Assembly: GCA_031291255.1 (NCBI GenBank)
Contig: JARLJN010000103.1
Coordinates: forward strand, 1-49,960
Direction: 5' to 3'
Source of the DNA: Gammaproteobacteria bacterium
Lineage (GTDB): Bacteria > Pseudomonadota > Gammaproteobacteria > DSM-16500
Length of the DNA stretch: 49,960 nucleotides
The notes under the pieces are model-generated. The model searched no databases. It had not been told where the DNA came from and saw nothing but the letters and a program-made list of their open reading frames with translations. The position numbers and the translations under genes are program-made. Of this stretch, positions 1 through 8,093 are shown piece by piece; the first letter of the stretch is position 1, and the number at the start of each line of letters is the position of its first letter.

Positions 1-58
1 CGCTTACTTTTTTAATGGAAAATCCAGGCAAATTTAGGATATTATCCTTACGGGGCAT
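1..58 (-). CDS. Start of a probable transposase (partial, cut by window edge)
   Basis: Only the first 19 codons are inside the window. They read MPRKDNILNLPGFSIKKVS and begin at an ATG (position 58) preceded by a good AGGAG ribosome site 7 bases upstream. The 'LNLPGFSIKKVSG'-type opening resembles the N-terminus of ISL3-family transposases, which bind the element ends through a zinc-finger region that would follow. This is recognition from a short stretch, so the family is tentative. A transposase here would fit the mobile context of the first 2.3 kb. Confidence 0.4.
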   Translation of the reverse strand, partial: MPRKDNILNLPGFSIKKVS

Positions 59-122
59 CTTTAATCTCCTTTACTCATCTAATCAATAAGTAAGGTAATT
101 CATTTTTGATTAAAGTGCCCCC

Positions 123-1103
123 TTATGTGGGGTAGAGCCAAGATAAATTCTCTTTTGGCACAATTTGTTTTTGCAAATCTTTTAATTGTTTTTTTCGAAT
201 AGTTAATGCTGAATAATCGGGCCATTGTTCTGTTAATTTAACTCGTTTGGGTTTAAACAATTGTTTATAGGTTCCTGCAGCATAACCCGTCAACATCATG
301 GCTTTTTTGACATCACCTTTAGCAAGATAATATTCCGCTTGTTGAAAAAACACATCGCCTAATTCCGTCACTGAGGCTTGAAAATTAAAAGGCGCTTTCC
401 AAGAACTGATACAATCCGATGGATGTAATGTGCAAGGATCTTTACCCTGATCAGCAGCATCAACAAAATTTTTTGCGGCCGCTAATAATGCTTGATTAGA
501 TTCAGGTGGTTGATTATGTAAACCTAAAATTGCCGTCCACAAGTTAAAAGAAGGTCTAGCACTAATAGAATTTAATAATGCTGTTTTAGAGCGTTGAGAA
601 ATTTTTCCTGTCTTTATTTTTTGTGCTTGCATCTTGTTTGCTGCAATCCAGCTATCAATACGGTGATCATCTGGTCTCAATTCTAATGCCTCACGAAGTT
701 CAGTAATCACATATTGCAAGCGAGCTTGTAATTCTTCATTTTCTGATACATGAGGATTTGCATAAGATCTATATTTAATATAATCTGCCAAAATTAATTT
801 ATTTTCTGTGATACCTATCACAATATTCATATTAAACATAGCATCATAAATTAAAATCAATCCCGCTGTTGCTTTTTCATTTTTGGAATTGAAATGTTTT
901 TGTTTCGATACTTCAAATGCCAACGCATCAAGTTTATCAGTAAATTTAGGTAATTTTTTCAAATCTGATACTGGCACACGCAAATTTAATTTTGGGAAAT
1001 AAATTTTTTGTATTGCGGTAAACTTATCCTCTATAGCTGATGAGGCATAAAGATTGTTATTAAAAAGGAAGATGAACAATAAAATCATTATGTTGTTTTT
1101 CAT
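123..1103 (-). CDS. Secreted hypothetical protein with helical repeats
   Basis: A 326-residue protein of unknown function. The start at 1103 is chosen because GGAG sits 5 bases upstream and because the protein then opens with a signal peptide: MKNN, a run of I/L/F, and a likely cut after 'NLYA'. A start 12 codons earlier would bury the signal. The mature part is soluble and mostly helical. Stretches such as 'EYYLAKGDVKKAMMLTGYAAG' near the C-terminus look TPR-like, and one Cys pair (CTLHPSDC) could form a disulfide in the periplasm. It stands alone on the minus strand, followed by the probable transposase start. Location outside the cytoplasm is well supported; any role is unknown. Confidence 0.7.
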   Translation of the reverse strand: MKNNIMILLFIFLFNNNLYASSAIEDKFTAIQKIYFPKLNLRVPVSDLKKLPKFTDKLDALAFEVSKQKHFNSKNEKATAGLILIYDAMFNMNIVIGITENKLILADYIKYRSYANPHVSENEELQARLQYVITELREALELRPDDHRIDSWIAANKMQAQKIKTGKISQRSKTALLNSISARPSFNLWTAILGLHNQPPESNQALLAAAKNFVDAADQGKDPCTLHPSDCISSWKAPFNFQASVTELGDVFFQQAEYYLAKGDVKKAMMLTGYAAGTYKQLFKPKRVKLTEQWPDYSALTIRKKQLKDLQKQIVPKENLSWLYPT

Positions 1104-1298
1104 AAAATCTCCATGAGTTAAGAGAGCGATATATAGCAAGATAAAATTATTTTTCTCACAGGGTTATTTGATACTGTGTTATTTTCTGATATTGGCAAAG
1201 ACGGTCAGAAAAAACTCATTTTTCACTCCACTTATTCAAGCACTTCAGAACAAAAATTTTGTGTTCAAGTATTCTTGAATTTATCATTGTATTAATTT

Positions 1299-1655
1299 CT
1301 AAACTCTAGTTTCCTCTTGATTATAACTGCTAGTGAAAATAGCTAGTCCTTTTTCTTCCACAAGATTCAACAATCTCAACGATGTTCCTCTTGGATGTTT
1401 CTCACCCTGTTCCCACTGCCTTACAGTAGAAAGAGTCGTATTTAGAAATTTAGCAAAAACAGGCTGACTAACCTTCTCACGTAGGCGAATACTTTTAATT
1501 TGTCTCGGCGACAATTCTTTAATTTTGGGAAGACATAATTCATCAAATTCCCGCATGGTAGTCGCATTAATAATATGGGCATCATACAACCCTTTCGCCG
1601 TTTCATGCACAACTTCTAATATGCCAGGATGTTTCTCTTTTTTAGCTCTACTCAT
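1299..1655 (-). CDS. XRE-family antitoxin (HigA-like) of a type II toxin-antitoxin pair
   Basis: A 118-residue DNA-binding antitoxin. The C-terminal half carries an XRE helix-turn-helix: 'IRLREKVSQPVFAKFLN' followed by 'STVRQWEQGEKHPRG', the usual recognition helix and W-E-x-G-x-x-x-P signature. The N-terminal half (MSRAKKEKHPG...) is the part expected to wrap the toxin. The start at 1655 is preferred over an upstream in-frame ATG (1685), because from 1655 the gene overlaps the toxin stop by 8 bases (ATGAGTAG), the usual translational coupling. Toxin-before-antitoxin order is the HigBA arrangement. It should neutralise the upstream toxin and repress the shared promoter at the palindrome near 2050. 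Confidence 0.85.
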   Translation of the reverse strand: MSRAKKEKHPGILEVVHETAKGLYDAHIINATTMREFDELCLPKIKELSPRQIKSIRLREKVSQPVFAKFLNTTLSTVRQWEQGEKHPRGTSLRLLNLVEEKGLAIFTSSYNQEETRV

Positions 1656-2019
1656 GGCCAACCTCGTATAAGTCACTATTAACAATCATTTCTTTTAACT
1701 CACGATCAGATGCTTCAAGTAAATCTTGGGCTAATTTTTTCAGCCCCTTTTCTTCTTGATCATTTATGTTATCGCGTTGATTTTTTGGAAATCCGTAAAT
1801 AAAAAAAGTTCGATAATCTTTTTGAAAAACGACAATCGTTCTAAACCCACTACGTTTTCCCTGTCCTTTACGCGCAACACGTTTTTTAATTAAATGGCCG
1901 CCGAGATTCGCATCAATCAATCCTTGGCCAATCTCCTCAGCAGCTTTCCTCAAAATTAAATCAGTTAAGCCTTCCGATTTTGCCCATTTAAAAAACATTT
2001 TGTTTTTAAAGATTCGCAT
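1648..2019 (-). CDS. RelE/HigB-type toxin (PF06296-like)
   Basis: A 123-residue basic protein of the RelE-like group that includes HigB-2 toxins, typically ribosome-dependent mRNA interferases. Family marks seen: an N-terminal 'MRIFKNKMFFKWAKSEGLTD', the 'GLIDANLGGHLIKKRVARKGQGKRSGFRTIVVF' region (residues about 33-66, the most conserved part of this subfamily), and 'FFIYGFPKNQRDNI' just after it. Length is normal for the family. It is the first gene of a two-gene operon with the antitoxin, sharing 8 bases. Function is inferred from family and context; toxicity cannot be read from sequence alone. Confidence 0.85.
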   Translation of the reverse strand: MRIFKNKMFFKWAKSEGLTDLILRKAAEEIGQGLIDANLGGHLIKKRVARKGQGKRSGFRTIVVFQKDYRTFFIYGFPKNQRDNINDQEEKGLKKLAQDLLEASDRELKEMIVNSDLYEVGHE

Positions 2020-2039
2020 TTTTATTCTATTCCTTGTTA

Positions 2040-2072
2040 CACTAAGTATATCACTTAGTGGTGTATTTTCAA
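2040..2072 (-). promoter_or_regulatory. Promoter and palindromic operator of the toxin-antitoxin operon
   Basis: On the minus strand a TTGAAA (2067-2072) and a TATACT (2045-2050) are spaced by 16 bases, a good sigma70 promoter about 25 bases before the toxin start. A perfect 8-base inverted repeat, CACTAAGT (2040-2047) and ACTTAGTG (2053-2060) with a 5-base gap, covers the -10 element. This is the expected layout for autorepression by an XRE antitoxin. Confidence 0.65.
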
Positions 2073-2201
2073 TACTTGGAATGTAGAGAATTTGTCACAT
2101 ACTGTGAGTGATTTACCCTATATTTACCATGACTTAGAACGGTTTTAATACAGCCAATAAATCACAGCGTATTGATTATATTACAATTTAAATACGCCAA
2201 C

Positions 2202-2251
2202 GCTGGCTTCGAACCAGGTGGTCGGGGGTTCGAATCCCTCCGGGCGCACCA
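2202..2251 (+). pseudogene. 3' half of a tRNA-Arg(UCG): probable attachment-site remnant
   Basis: The sequence contains an anticodon stem-loop (stem GCTGG/CCAGG with one mismatch, loop CTTCGAA giving anticodon TCG), a 5-base variable loop, a full T arm (GGGGG-TTCGAAT-CCCTC), and the 3' acceptor strand CGGGCGC followed by A and CCA (2241-2251). The D arm and 5' acceptor strand (expected GCGCCCG) are absent upstream, where the DNA is AT-rich. A tRNA 3' end starting at the anticodon stem is the classic duplicate left by tyrosine-recombinase elements that integrate in tRNA genes. If so, the element lies to the left and an intact tRNA-Arg sits beyond the window. Confidence 0.75.
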
Positions 2252-2279
2252 TAACATCAATATTATCAGCAAATTAAAA

Positions 2280-3428
2280 ATGCCTAAGATTACTATTCTG
2301 CTAATGGGTGAACATCATGAAGATGCCGCCGCATCACATTTAGTTGCAAGACACATTATTAAGGCCAAACAGCTTGGGCTTAAAATAGCCGTACTCTCAG
2401 AACAACCCTGTGATAGATCATTAAATGACTTAATCGAAAAATTTAAGCCTAGCCTTGAGGATGGTGCTGCTCTTTGGGAATTTAAAAAATTATCAAAAAA
2501 ACCCGACGGCACCTACAATAGAGCAGAATATCTTGCGAGCCCTGCATTAAGTAAGTTTCTGAAATCTTACGGTGCGGAAGGAGAATTTGTAGAACAGCAC
2601 GCTCTCAATTTCTTAAGCCAACATAAAAATACCAAGGATATCATCGACACTTATCCATTCGTTATTGAGATAATGAAATTTTATCAACTCATTAAGGAAT
2701 CTCAACAATCAGTTTCTTTTCGATGCATTGATCTTCCTAGCGCAGAATTAAAGTACCTTACTAAGGATTTAAGTAAACTCCCTAGCATTGAAAAAAAACG
2801 CATGCAACATATGACGCAATGCGCACTACCCGAATTAATTAAATTATCACAAACAGGCGGCGTCATATTTATCACCAATCTTGGAAGAGTACATCCACAT
2901 CGTTTAGCCTATTACTTGCATGACGAATTAAAAAGGAATCCTTTGCCTTACAATGCTAGCGTCGAGCTTGTTCCTATGCGTTTATTTTCCTCTCATCCCG
3001 ATATTACTTTTTCTATGAAAAAGATAATTGCATTGGGACATGATGGTGACCAACCTTTTTTAGCTCTAGATACTCCAGAGATACATCAGTTTTATCAGCA
3101 TGTCCCTCGTATTGATTTAGAATGCAAAACCAAAAAAGAGGGTAATTATGTTTGTGAAACATTCGATGCACTAATGAAAGAACGTGTTTATCTTCCATTA
3201 AAAGAAGAAAATGCGAAATTAACAAGAGGATATACTTATCTTCCACGCAAAAATTCTGCTAATAAACTTTTGTTATTTGATATAACTAAACAAGAAACTC
3301 AATCAACTTTTCATTGGCGTGTTGAACATAATAAGAAAACGTTCTCGGTAGTAAATTTTGAAGAGACACCAGTGAAGAATGATGATGATAACGATTGCTC
3401 AAACAGACACAGAAGCATTTTATGTTGA
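2280..3428 (+). CDS. Hypothetical protein with TIKI-superfamily-like motifs
   Basis: A 382-residue soluble protein. The ATG at 2280 is chosen because the longer in-frame reading would translate the tRNA remnant just upstream. There is no strong ribosome site. N-terminal 'ITILLMGEHHED' and 'GLKIAVLSEQPCD' recall the G-E-x-H motif and following acidic residue of the TIKI superfamily (TraB/PrgY, ChaN, EreA). A second patch, 'FITNLGRVHPHRLAYYL' (around residue 200), resembles the later G-x-x-H motif of the same fold. The C-terminal third (after about residue 250) is not recognisable. No signal peptide or membrane segment is seen. It lies next to a tRNA scar and may be horizontally acquired. The fold is an inference from short motifs; function is unknown. 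Confidence 0.5.
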   Translation: MPKITILLMGEHHEDAAASHLVARHIIKAKQLGLKIAVLSEQPCDRSLNDLIEKFKPSLEDGAALWEFKKLSKKPDGTYNRAEYLASPALSKFLKSYGAEGEFVEQHALNFLSQHKNTKDIIDTYPFVIEIMKFYQLIKESQQSVSFRCIDLPSAELKYLTKDLSKLPSIEKKRMQHMTQCALPELIKLSQTGGVIFITNLGRVHPHRLAYYLHDELKRNPLPYNASVELVPMRLFSSHPDITFSMKKIIALGHDGDQPFLALDTPEIHQFYQHVPRIDLECKTKKEGNYVCETFDALMKERVYLPLKEENAKLTRGYTYLPRKNSANKLLLFDITKQETQSTFHWRVEHNKKTFSVVNFEETPVKNDDDNDCSNRHRSILC

Positions 3429-3465
3429 TGTACCAGCTAGTTAATTTTACCTCTAGGGAAATGGT

Positions 3466-3537
3466 GAAATGGTGTCAGGCCTGCGAAGTGAAATGGTGTC
3501 AGGCCTGCGAAGTGAAATGGTGTCAGGCCTGCGAAGT
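3466..3537 (+). repeat. Three perfect tandem copies of a 24-base repeat
   Basis: Three identical 24-base units run at 3466-3489, 3490-3513 and 3514-3537. Each holds the core GTCAGGCCTGCGAAGT with the palindrome CAGGCCTG inside. The last unit continues into GTGCGTTA, which pairs with TAACGCAC at 3562-3569, and the core pairs with the block at 3571-3620. The array is therefore one amplified arm of a larger inverted-repeat element. Confidence 0.9.
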
Positions 3538-3570
3538 GCGTTATCTCTATTTTTTATTTTTTAACGCACA

Positions 3571-3620
3571 CTGCAGGCCTGACCCCTGTGTTTCTCTGCA
3601 GGCCTGACCCCTGTGTTTCT
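3571..3620 (+). repeat. Two perfect tandem copies of a 25-base repeat, inverted relative to the 3466-3537 array
   Basis: Units at 3571-3595 and 3596-3620 are identical, each containing GCAGGCCTGACCCCTG. GCAGGCCTGAC is the reverse complement of the GTCAGGCCTGC core of the array at 3466-3537. With the GTGCGTTA/TAACGCAC inner stem and a 17-base AT-rich loop the whole forms a REP-like stem-loop. Similar GGGGTCA...TGACCCC elements lie at 18552-18717. Confidence 0.85.
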
Positions 3621-3767
3621 CTACGCCTAATTCAATCCGTCCCCAGCCCCAAAGCTGAGCCTATAAAACTTTGGTTAGCCAAAGTTGGCTATGAACGTAT
3701 GCAAGAAATGGCAGACCCAGCCAGATCGCTTGATAGAGCCCGAGAGACATGGCAAAAGCATGGATAA
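3621..3767 (+). pseudogene. C-terminal fragment of a BRO-N/DinD-type (phage antirepressor-like) gene
   Basis: An open frame ending in TAA at 3765-3767 encodes LRLIQSVPSPKAEPIKLW, then 'LAKVGYERMQEMADPARS', then 'LDRARETWQKHG'. This matches the C-terminal part of the BRO-N domain of DinD and phage antirepressor-like proteins ('IPSPKAEPFKxWLAxVGxER', then a short 'DPxxxxxRAxxxW' helix). No start codon or upstream part remains: the frame begins directly at the edge of the 25-base repeats, which appear to have cut the gene. The product, if any, would be non-functional. Confidence 0.65.
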
Positions 3768-3788
3768 CGATATGATATAGCCATAAGT

Positions 3789-3827
3789 ATCCTATCTACA
3801 TTGGTTTATACTCAATGTAGATAGGAT
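3789..3827. repeat. Perfect 14-base hairpin
   Basis: ATCCTATCTACATT (3789-3802) is the exact reverse complement of 3814-3827, with an 11-base loop. It follows the DinD-like remnant. No T-run follows the stem, so it is a poor intrinsic terminator and may be a repeat arm or the end of a lost element. Confidence 0.8.
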
Positions 3828-3949
3828 TTAGTACGGGGTAGATTCTAAATAGGTGGTAGGAAGGTTCGACAAAATTGAGAGAATGCCAATTCTAAATATT
3901 ATCCATCATGCAACCGAATACAATAGAACAAAATATAAAATTAACAAAC

Positions 3950-4870
3950 TTATTGAATGCTACATAACGCATCAATCTTATTGACCATATCTTCATTATT
4001 CACGACCGCGTTAGCTTCTTTAAGCATGCCAAACAGAGTCAATTTGTGATTGTTAGATAATAGTTTTCTAGATTTCTCATAATCGCTAAGGTATGTATAG
4101 ACGGGACTATTATTTTGCTTAGCATTTAAAGGTAATTCAGATGACTCGAGTGATAATTTGTTTTGCTCAATAACATCATGAGATGAAAAATAATTGTGAT
4201 GCTCTTTGAAGACTATATTTTCAAGTTTAGTCTGAGCATCTTCAATCAATTTAATCATAGTATCTTTATGAGTGTTGTAATTGAGTAGCTCTAAAACGAC
4301 AGTAAAATGTTTTTTAAATATAAGTACAAGTGACTCATCTAATTCTTCAAGAAAATTATTGAATAATTCTTTAATAGTGTCGTGCTTATCCTGTTTAGAC
4401 ATCAATTTCAGCAAGTTAGTAAATAATATGTTAAGAAGATATATGTCTGTCGTCTTGCTAATGACTGCCTTAGTCGTGTCTAAATGAGTTAATTTTTCAC
4501 TCTCACTCAGAGCATCTAATTCGTTTGCGTAATACCCAGCTATGATTTGATGGCAGTATGAGGTAAAAGGAACATTACGAGATAAAAATGATAACAGTGT
4601 CTCTTTTACAACTTCTTGTATGCTTTGATGCTCCAGCGCTTCTTCTAATATCATTTTAATTAATTTTTTATTCGTATTTTTATATAAAACATTAGCCATC
4701 ATCTCCCTAAGTTCACTATGCTGAAGTTTTTTAAAAATCTCTAGCTGGAACTTTCTAGACACAAAGATACGTTGGTTTAAAATGAGTGTTCGATGTCTTA
4801 AATAATTAATCTCGTACATATATTGCCGCCCCATGATTAAATGCTGTATTAATATGTATTTGTTGTACAT
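3950..4870 (-). CDS. Hypothetical all-helical protein, effector-like
   Basis: A protein of up to 306 residues with no family I recognise. It is rich in L, K, E and N, predicted largely helical, with no signal peptide or membrane segment. The start is uncertain. The first ATG (4870) lies directly behind a TATATAAT box that looks like a -10, so translation from it would be nearly leaderless. In-frame ATGs at 4834 (MGRQY) and 4819 (MYEINYL) are alternatives, the last with GGGGCGG upstream. The low GC, lack of homology and neighbours (ankyrin protein, 452-residue protein with a Glu-rich tail) fit the secreted-effector class of Legionellales. That is inference from context only. Confidence 0.6.
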   Translation of the reverse strand: MYNKYILIQHLIMGRQYMYEINYLRHRTLILNQRIFVSRKFQLEIFKKLQHSELREMMANVLYKNTNKKLIKMILEEALEHQSIQEVVKETLLSFLSRNVPFTSYCHQIIAGYYANELDALSESEKLTHLDTTKAVISKTTDIYLLNILFTNLLKLMSKQDKHDTIKELFNNFLEELDESLVLIFKKHFTVVLELLNYNTHKDTMIKLIEDAQTKLENIVFKEHHNYFSSHDVIEQNKLSLESSELPLNAKQNNSPVYTYLSDYEKSRKLLSNNHKLTLFGMLKEANAVVNNEDMVNKIDALCSIQ

Positions 4871-5115
4871 ATTATATACTGATTTTATTAAGGCTAGCTT
4901 AAGGCTTATTCAAAAAGACATCACATAAGTAACTAATTGATTTTAAAAAAAATTTATAGTGTATCAACAAGCTACTTCCACTTCCTCGTCACATAAGATC
5001 GCGGGAGAGCATTAAAAAGCAGGGGCCTAATTTAACCCTTCCTATATCTTTTATCATAGTTCTTGGTGTGTAATTTAACTGCAGGTAACTAATATATTGG
5101 CAAAAGGTGATTAAT

Positions 5116-5538
5116 ATGATGACAGGCCGTAGCATTCCGATAATTGATTTAGTCTCGGCAGGAGATGATGAGGAAGTCCTGAAGTTATTAAAAAAAGGCT
5201 GCGACGTTAATGAACAAACTCATTCTGGTACTTGCGCTGTTATAGAGGCAGTAGTGCGGAATGATGATAATATGCTGGCTATTTTAATAAAAGCAAACGC
5301 AAAAGTAGATGTAAAAGATCCCTTAGGTCGAACAGCTTTAGAGATTGCACAAAAGCGTGGATTTACTAAAGTTGCCGAATTAATTGTAGAAACCCTTGCA
5401 AGTTATGAGCCCTCCAAACCAGAAGAGAAGAAAAAAACTTGGTTTAATACCTTATTTCAATCGGTTAATCCCATAAAAGTCCATCCTGAAAATTCAATTA
5501 GCCCATCACCACTCAAAAAAAATAACCAGGTTAAGTAA
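5116..5538 (+). CDS. Small ankyrin-repeat protein
   Basis: A 140-residue protein. The ATG at 5116 is preferred to an in-frame GTG at 5107 because that GTG lies inside the ribosome site AAAGGTGA. Two to three ankyrin repeats are visible: 'IPIIDLVSAGDDEEVLKLLKKGCDVNEQ', then 'SGTCAVIEAVVRNDDNMLAILIKANAKVDVKD', then 'LGRTALEIAQKRGFTKVAELIVE', each with the helix-turn-helix and hairpin pattern. After residue 105 the tail is disordered and rich in P, K and S. Ankyrin repeats bind proteins, and in intracellular bacteria such short proteins are often host-directed effectors. No enzymatic domain is present. It stands alone and converges with the next gene. Confidence 0.8.
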   Translation: MMTGRSIPIIDLVSAGDDEEVLKLLKKGCDVNEQTHSGTCAVIEAVVRNDDNMLAILIKANAKVDVKDPLGRTALEIAQKRGFTKVAELIVETLASYEPSKPEEKKKTWFNTLFQSVNPIKVHPENSISPSPLKKNNQVK

Positions 5539-5557
5539 AATATATAAAATCCTTAAA

Positions 5558-6916
5558 TTACTTACGCGGGCCAGCATAATTTATATGCTCCTCTTCTGAA
5601 GCTGATTTACTATTGTTAGTAGCAGAAGAGGAGCTTGAAGCAGGCGCATTCCCTACTAGCTGATTGATAGCCGGCGCTGAGTGAGCCGCGCTATGAGCTT
5701 CTCTTTGTAATTCCTTAACGGTACGATTAAATAGTAATCTGGATAAATCATCCACAAGTCGAGTATCAGGAAAAAGCTTTGCAATTTTTTCGGCCAAGTG
5801 AGGAGTGTGGTGCATAGCTGCGCGACAAAAATCTCTTGCAGCTTTTATTTCTAGTTTAACGTTTGAGACATGTAAAAGACGCTCGCGAGAAAGTTCCCCC
5901 GTATCACTCTCATCCTGGAGTTGAAGCGCTTGGCTATGCAAAGATAGATCTCCAGTATGTTTTTTTATAACATTTAATAAGCACTGGTAATTAAACTTAC
6001 CATCGTCACCAACATCGCAAGAGGGAAGATTTTTAAGTTTTTCGGATAAAGTAATTTCATTAACGCTCCATGACATATTTAATGCAGTACTCATATAATC
6101 TGTTAACCAATAAACTTTATCGCTCAGAGTAGCTGGATAAATAATTCTTTCCTGATTACCATCAGAAGAACATTCAAATTTTTCAACATATCCCACGCTA
6201 CATAAAGCACGAGTAAATACCTTAGAATAGATAGAATTTTTATCCGATCTTTTATCCCCGTTTTGATTATCATCATTTCTATGCGCTGCGCACCACCATT
6301 GCAGGAGGTCTTTTAATAAGTCTCCTGATTGGGCTAAGCCCCCAGTAGGTGTGGTATAGACCATTTTATTATGAGCTGTTACATATTTTGGATCATAATA
6401 ACTGGCATTAATCCCATCCCGCTGTTCAGCAGCGTTAAACGTATTGTTATATAACTCCTTAAAACTATGCACTATAGTATTACTATCAATTTGAAGATGG
6501 CGTCTTTTCATGTTGTTAATCAACGCTACAGTTTTAATTAGATCCGCATTACTACCCATTGCTTTTAGTGGGTGCATATACTTTGATAGTGAGGGTATTG
6601 AATGTGGCTCTACGGAAAAATCGGTTACTGTTACGTTTTGTAAAACTCCATATACTCCATTAGCTTGTGTTAAAAAAGCATTTTTTTTAATTAAATATTC
6701 CGGGTTGTCATAAGCATTACCATTCCTAGTCCAGTCAGGAACTAAAAGTACAGAAATAATAAATTCAGGGGATTCACGGCCTGTATCTTTTGCTGCATTA
6801 ACTAAGCCGTTATAAATTTTTTGAATATTTGTAATTTCATTTAAAAACGCGTCACTGTAACCAGCAACATTATTTTGTTCCCTGCTATACAAACTTATCG
6901 TTATACGATCTCTCAT
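5558..6916 (-). CDS. Hypothetical 452-residue protein with Glu-rich C-terminal tail
   Basis: No family recognised. The N-terminus (MRDRITISLYSREQ) starts directly into an alpha/beta-looking region without a signal peptide. 'SPEFIISVLLVPDWTRNGNAYDNPEYL' and 'LLKDLLQWWCAAHRNDDNQ' are the most distinctive patches. Six or so cysteines are spread over the sequence. The last 40 residues are disordered and polar, with five serines in a row and then SASEEEHINYAGPRK. An acidic block 10-15 residues from the end is the kind of C-terminal signal used by Dot/Icm type IV substrates ('E-block'). This suggests a translocated effector but does not prove it. Codon use and AT content match the surroundings. Confidence 0.65.
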   Translation of the reverse strand: MRDRITISLYSREQNNVAGYSDAFLNEITNIQKIYNGLVNAAKDTGRESPEFIISVLLVPDWTRNGNAYDNPEYLIKKNAFLTQANGVYGVLQNVTVTDFSVEPHSIPSLSKYMHPLKAMGSNADLIKTVALINNMKRRHLQIDSNTIVHSFKELYNNTFNAAEQRDGINASYYDPKYVTAHNKMVYTTPTGGLAQSGDLLKDLLQWWCAAHRNDDNQNGDKRSDKNSIYSKVFTRALCSVGYVEKFECSSDGNQERIIYPATLSDKVYWLTDYMSTALNMSWSVNEITLSEKLKNLPSCDVGDDGKFNYQCLLNVIKKHTGDLSLHSQALQLQDESDTGELSRERLLHVSNVKLEIKAARDFCRAAMHHTPHLAEKIAKLFPDTRLVDDLSRLLFNRTVKELQREAHSAAHSAPAINQLVGNAPASSSSSATNNSKSASEEEHINYAGPRK

Positions 6917-7139
6917 CCAAAAATCGGTGAAAATTACTCACATTATTTCAAAAGGTTAAGATAAGGCATGAATAACCTCAATTTCAGCGCTAACTTCTGC
7001 CTATATTTAAGTATAGTCAAACTTTTTAAAAAAACATGAATCTGAGGTATTACTGTCGCACTGCACTGTAGAACTTGCCCTTACGAGTGACGGTAACTAA
7101 TTGATTTAAATGGATTTAAATGTCCGACAAGCGTGAGGA

Positions 7140-8063
7140 TTAGTTTTTTGAGATAGACTGCTCCTCTATCATCACCGGCATCGTTATTTTTTTGTATGAA
7201 TGATTCAATACCCACACACCTAATAGGGCGATAATACCGCCCAACAATGAGAGCAAAGTTGGAATTTCGTCTAAAAAAATCCAACCTAAAAATGACGCGA
7301 TAATTGGCATCCAATAAAGATAATTTACAGCACGCGATGCGGGCATATTTGCTAATACATGACTCCAAGTTAAATACGCAATTGCTGCGGGAAATATTCC
7401 TAAATAAATCACAGACCATGTTGCAGTATAGGAAGCTTGTAAAATTTCATGGCTTAAGGGTATGGAATAGAGAAGCAAAATAATTGCTGCTCCCCAGACT
7501 AAATAAGAAGTCACTTCAATTGCATTATATCTATCAATAAAATATTTCTGCACCACAGAATAAACACTTCCTAAAAATGCGGAAATTAAAATATATAAAC
7601 TTCCTATAGTGAAATTTATTTTTTCTGGATTCCCAAATAAAATCATACTCACACCAAATATACTGATTAACATGCCAAACATACCAAGAAAATTAATACG
7701 TTCTTTCAGAAAGATAATCGCTAACAAGGTTGTAAACACGGGTGATTGAGAAATGATAAAACTCGAAATACCTGCAGACACACTCAATTCACCGTAGTTT
7801 AATGCGACGTGATAACCTCCTACTGTAATTGCACCTATGAATAACAGAATTAATTTATCTTTCATTTTTATTTTTTTTCGTTTAGGGAGATAAAGACAAA
7901 TAAAATAAAGACATATTGCCGCAATTAAAAAACGAAATAAGGCAAGTGATCCGGGCGTATATCCTGTTAAACTTATACGAATGCCTACAAATGCAGATGA
8001 CCACAGTATGATACTCACAAAAAGAGCGAGCTTGGTTTGCAGTGAAAATGATTGCTTTTTCAT
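7140..8063 (-). CDS. EamA-family (DMT superfamily) transporter
   Basis: A 307-residue inner-membrane protein with about ten hydrophobic segments in two homologous EamA halves. Typical marks are 'ILWSSAFVGIRISLTGYTPGSLALFRFLIA' in the first half and 'GVIYLGIFPAAIAYLTWSHVLANMPASRAVNYLYWMPIIASFLGWIFLDE'-type sequence (seen as YLGIFPAAIAYLTW and NYLYWMPIIASFLGW) in the second. Length is normal for drug/metabolite exporters. The substrate cannot be told; members export amino acids, purines or metabolites. It lies 30 bases downstream of gloA on the same strand and may be cotranscribed with it. Confidence 0.85.
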   Translation of the reverse strand: MKKQSFSLQTKLALFVSIILWSSAFVGIRISLTGYTPGSLALFRFLIAAICLYFICLYLPKRKKIKMKDKLILLFIGAITVGGYHVALNYGELSVSAGISSFIISQSPVFTTLLAIIFLKERINFLGMFGMLISIFGVSMILFGNPEKINFTIGSLYILISAFLGSVYSVVQKYFIDRYNAIEVTSYLVWGAAIILLLYSIPLSHEILQASYTATWSVIYLGIFPAAIAYLTWSHVLANMPASRAVNYLYWMPIIASFLGWIFLDEIPTLLSLLGGIIALLGVWVLNHSYKKITMPVMIEEQSISKN

Positions 8064-8093
8064 TTAAATTTTTCCAAAAATAATTTTGTGCAT

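Noticed and set aside
2172..2279. N-terminal extension of the TIKI-like gene
   Set aside because: Those codons translate the tRNA-Arg remnant; a start at 2280 avoids this.
3466..3620. Regular direct repeats as a CRISPR array
   Set aside because: The copies are directly adjacent with no spacers, and no cas genes are present. They are tandem repeats.
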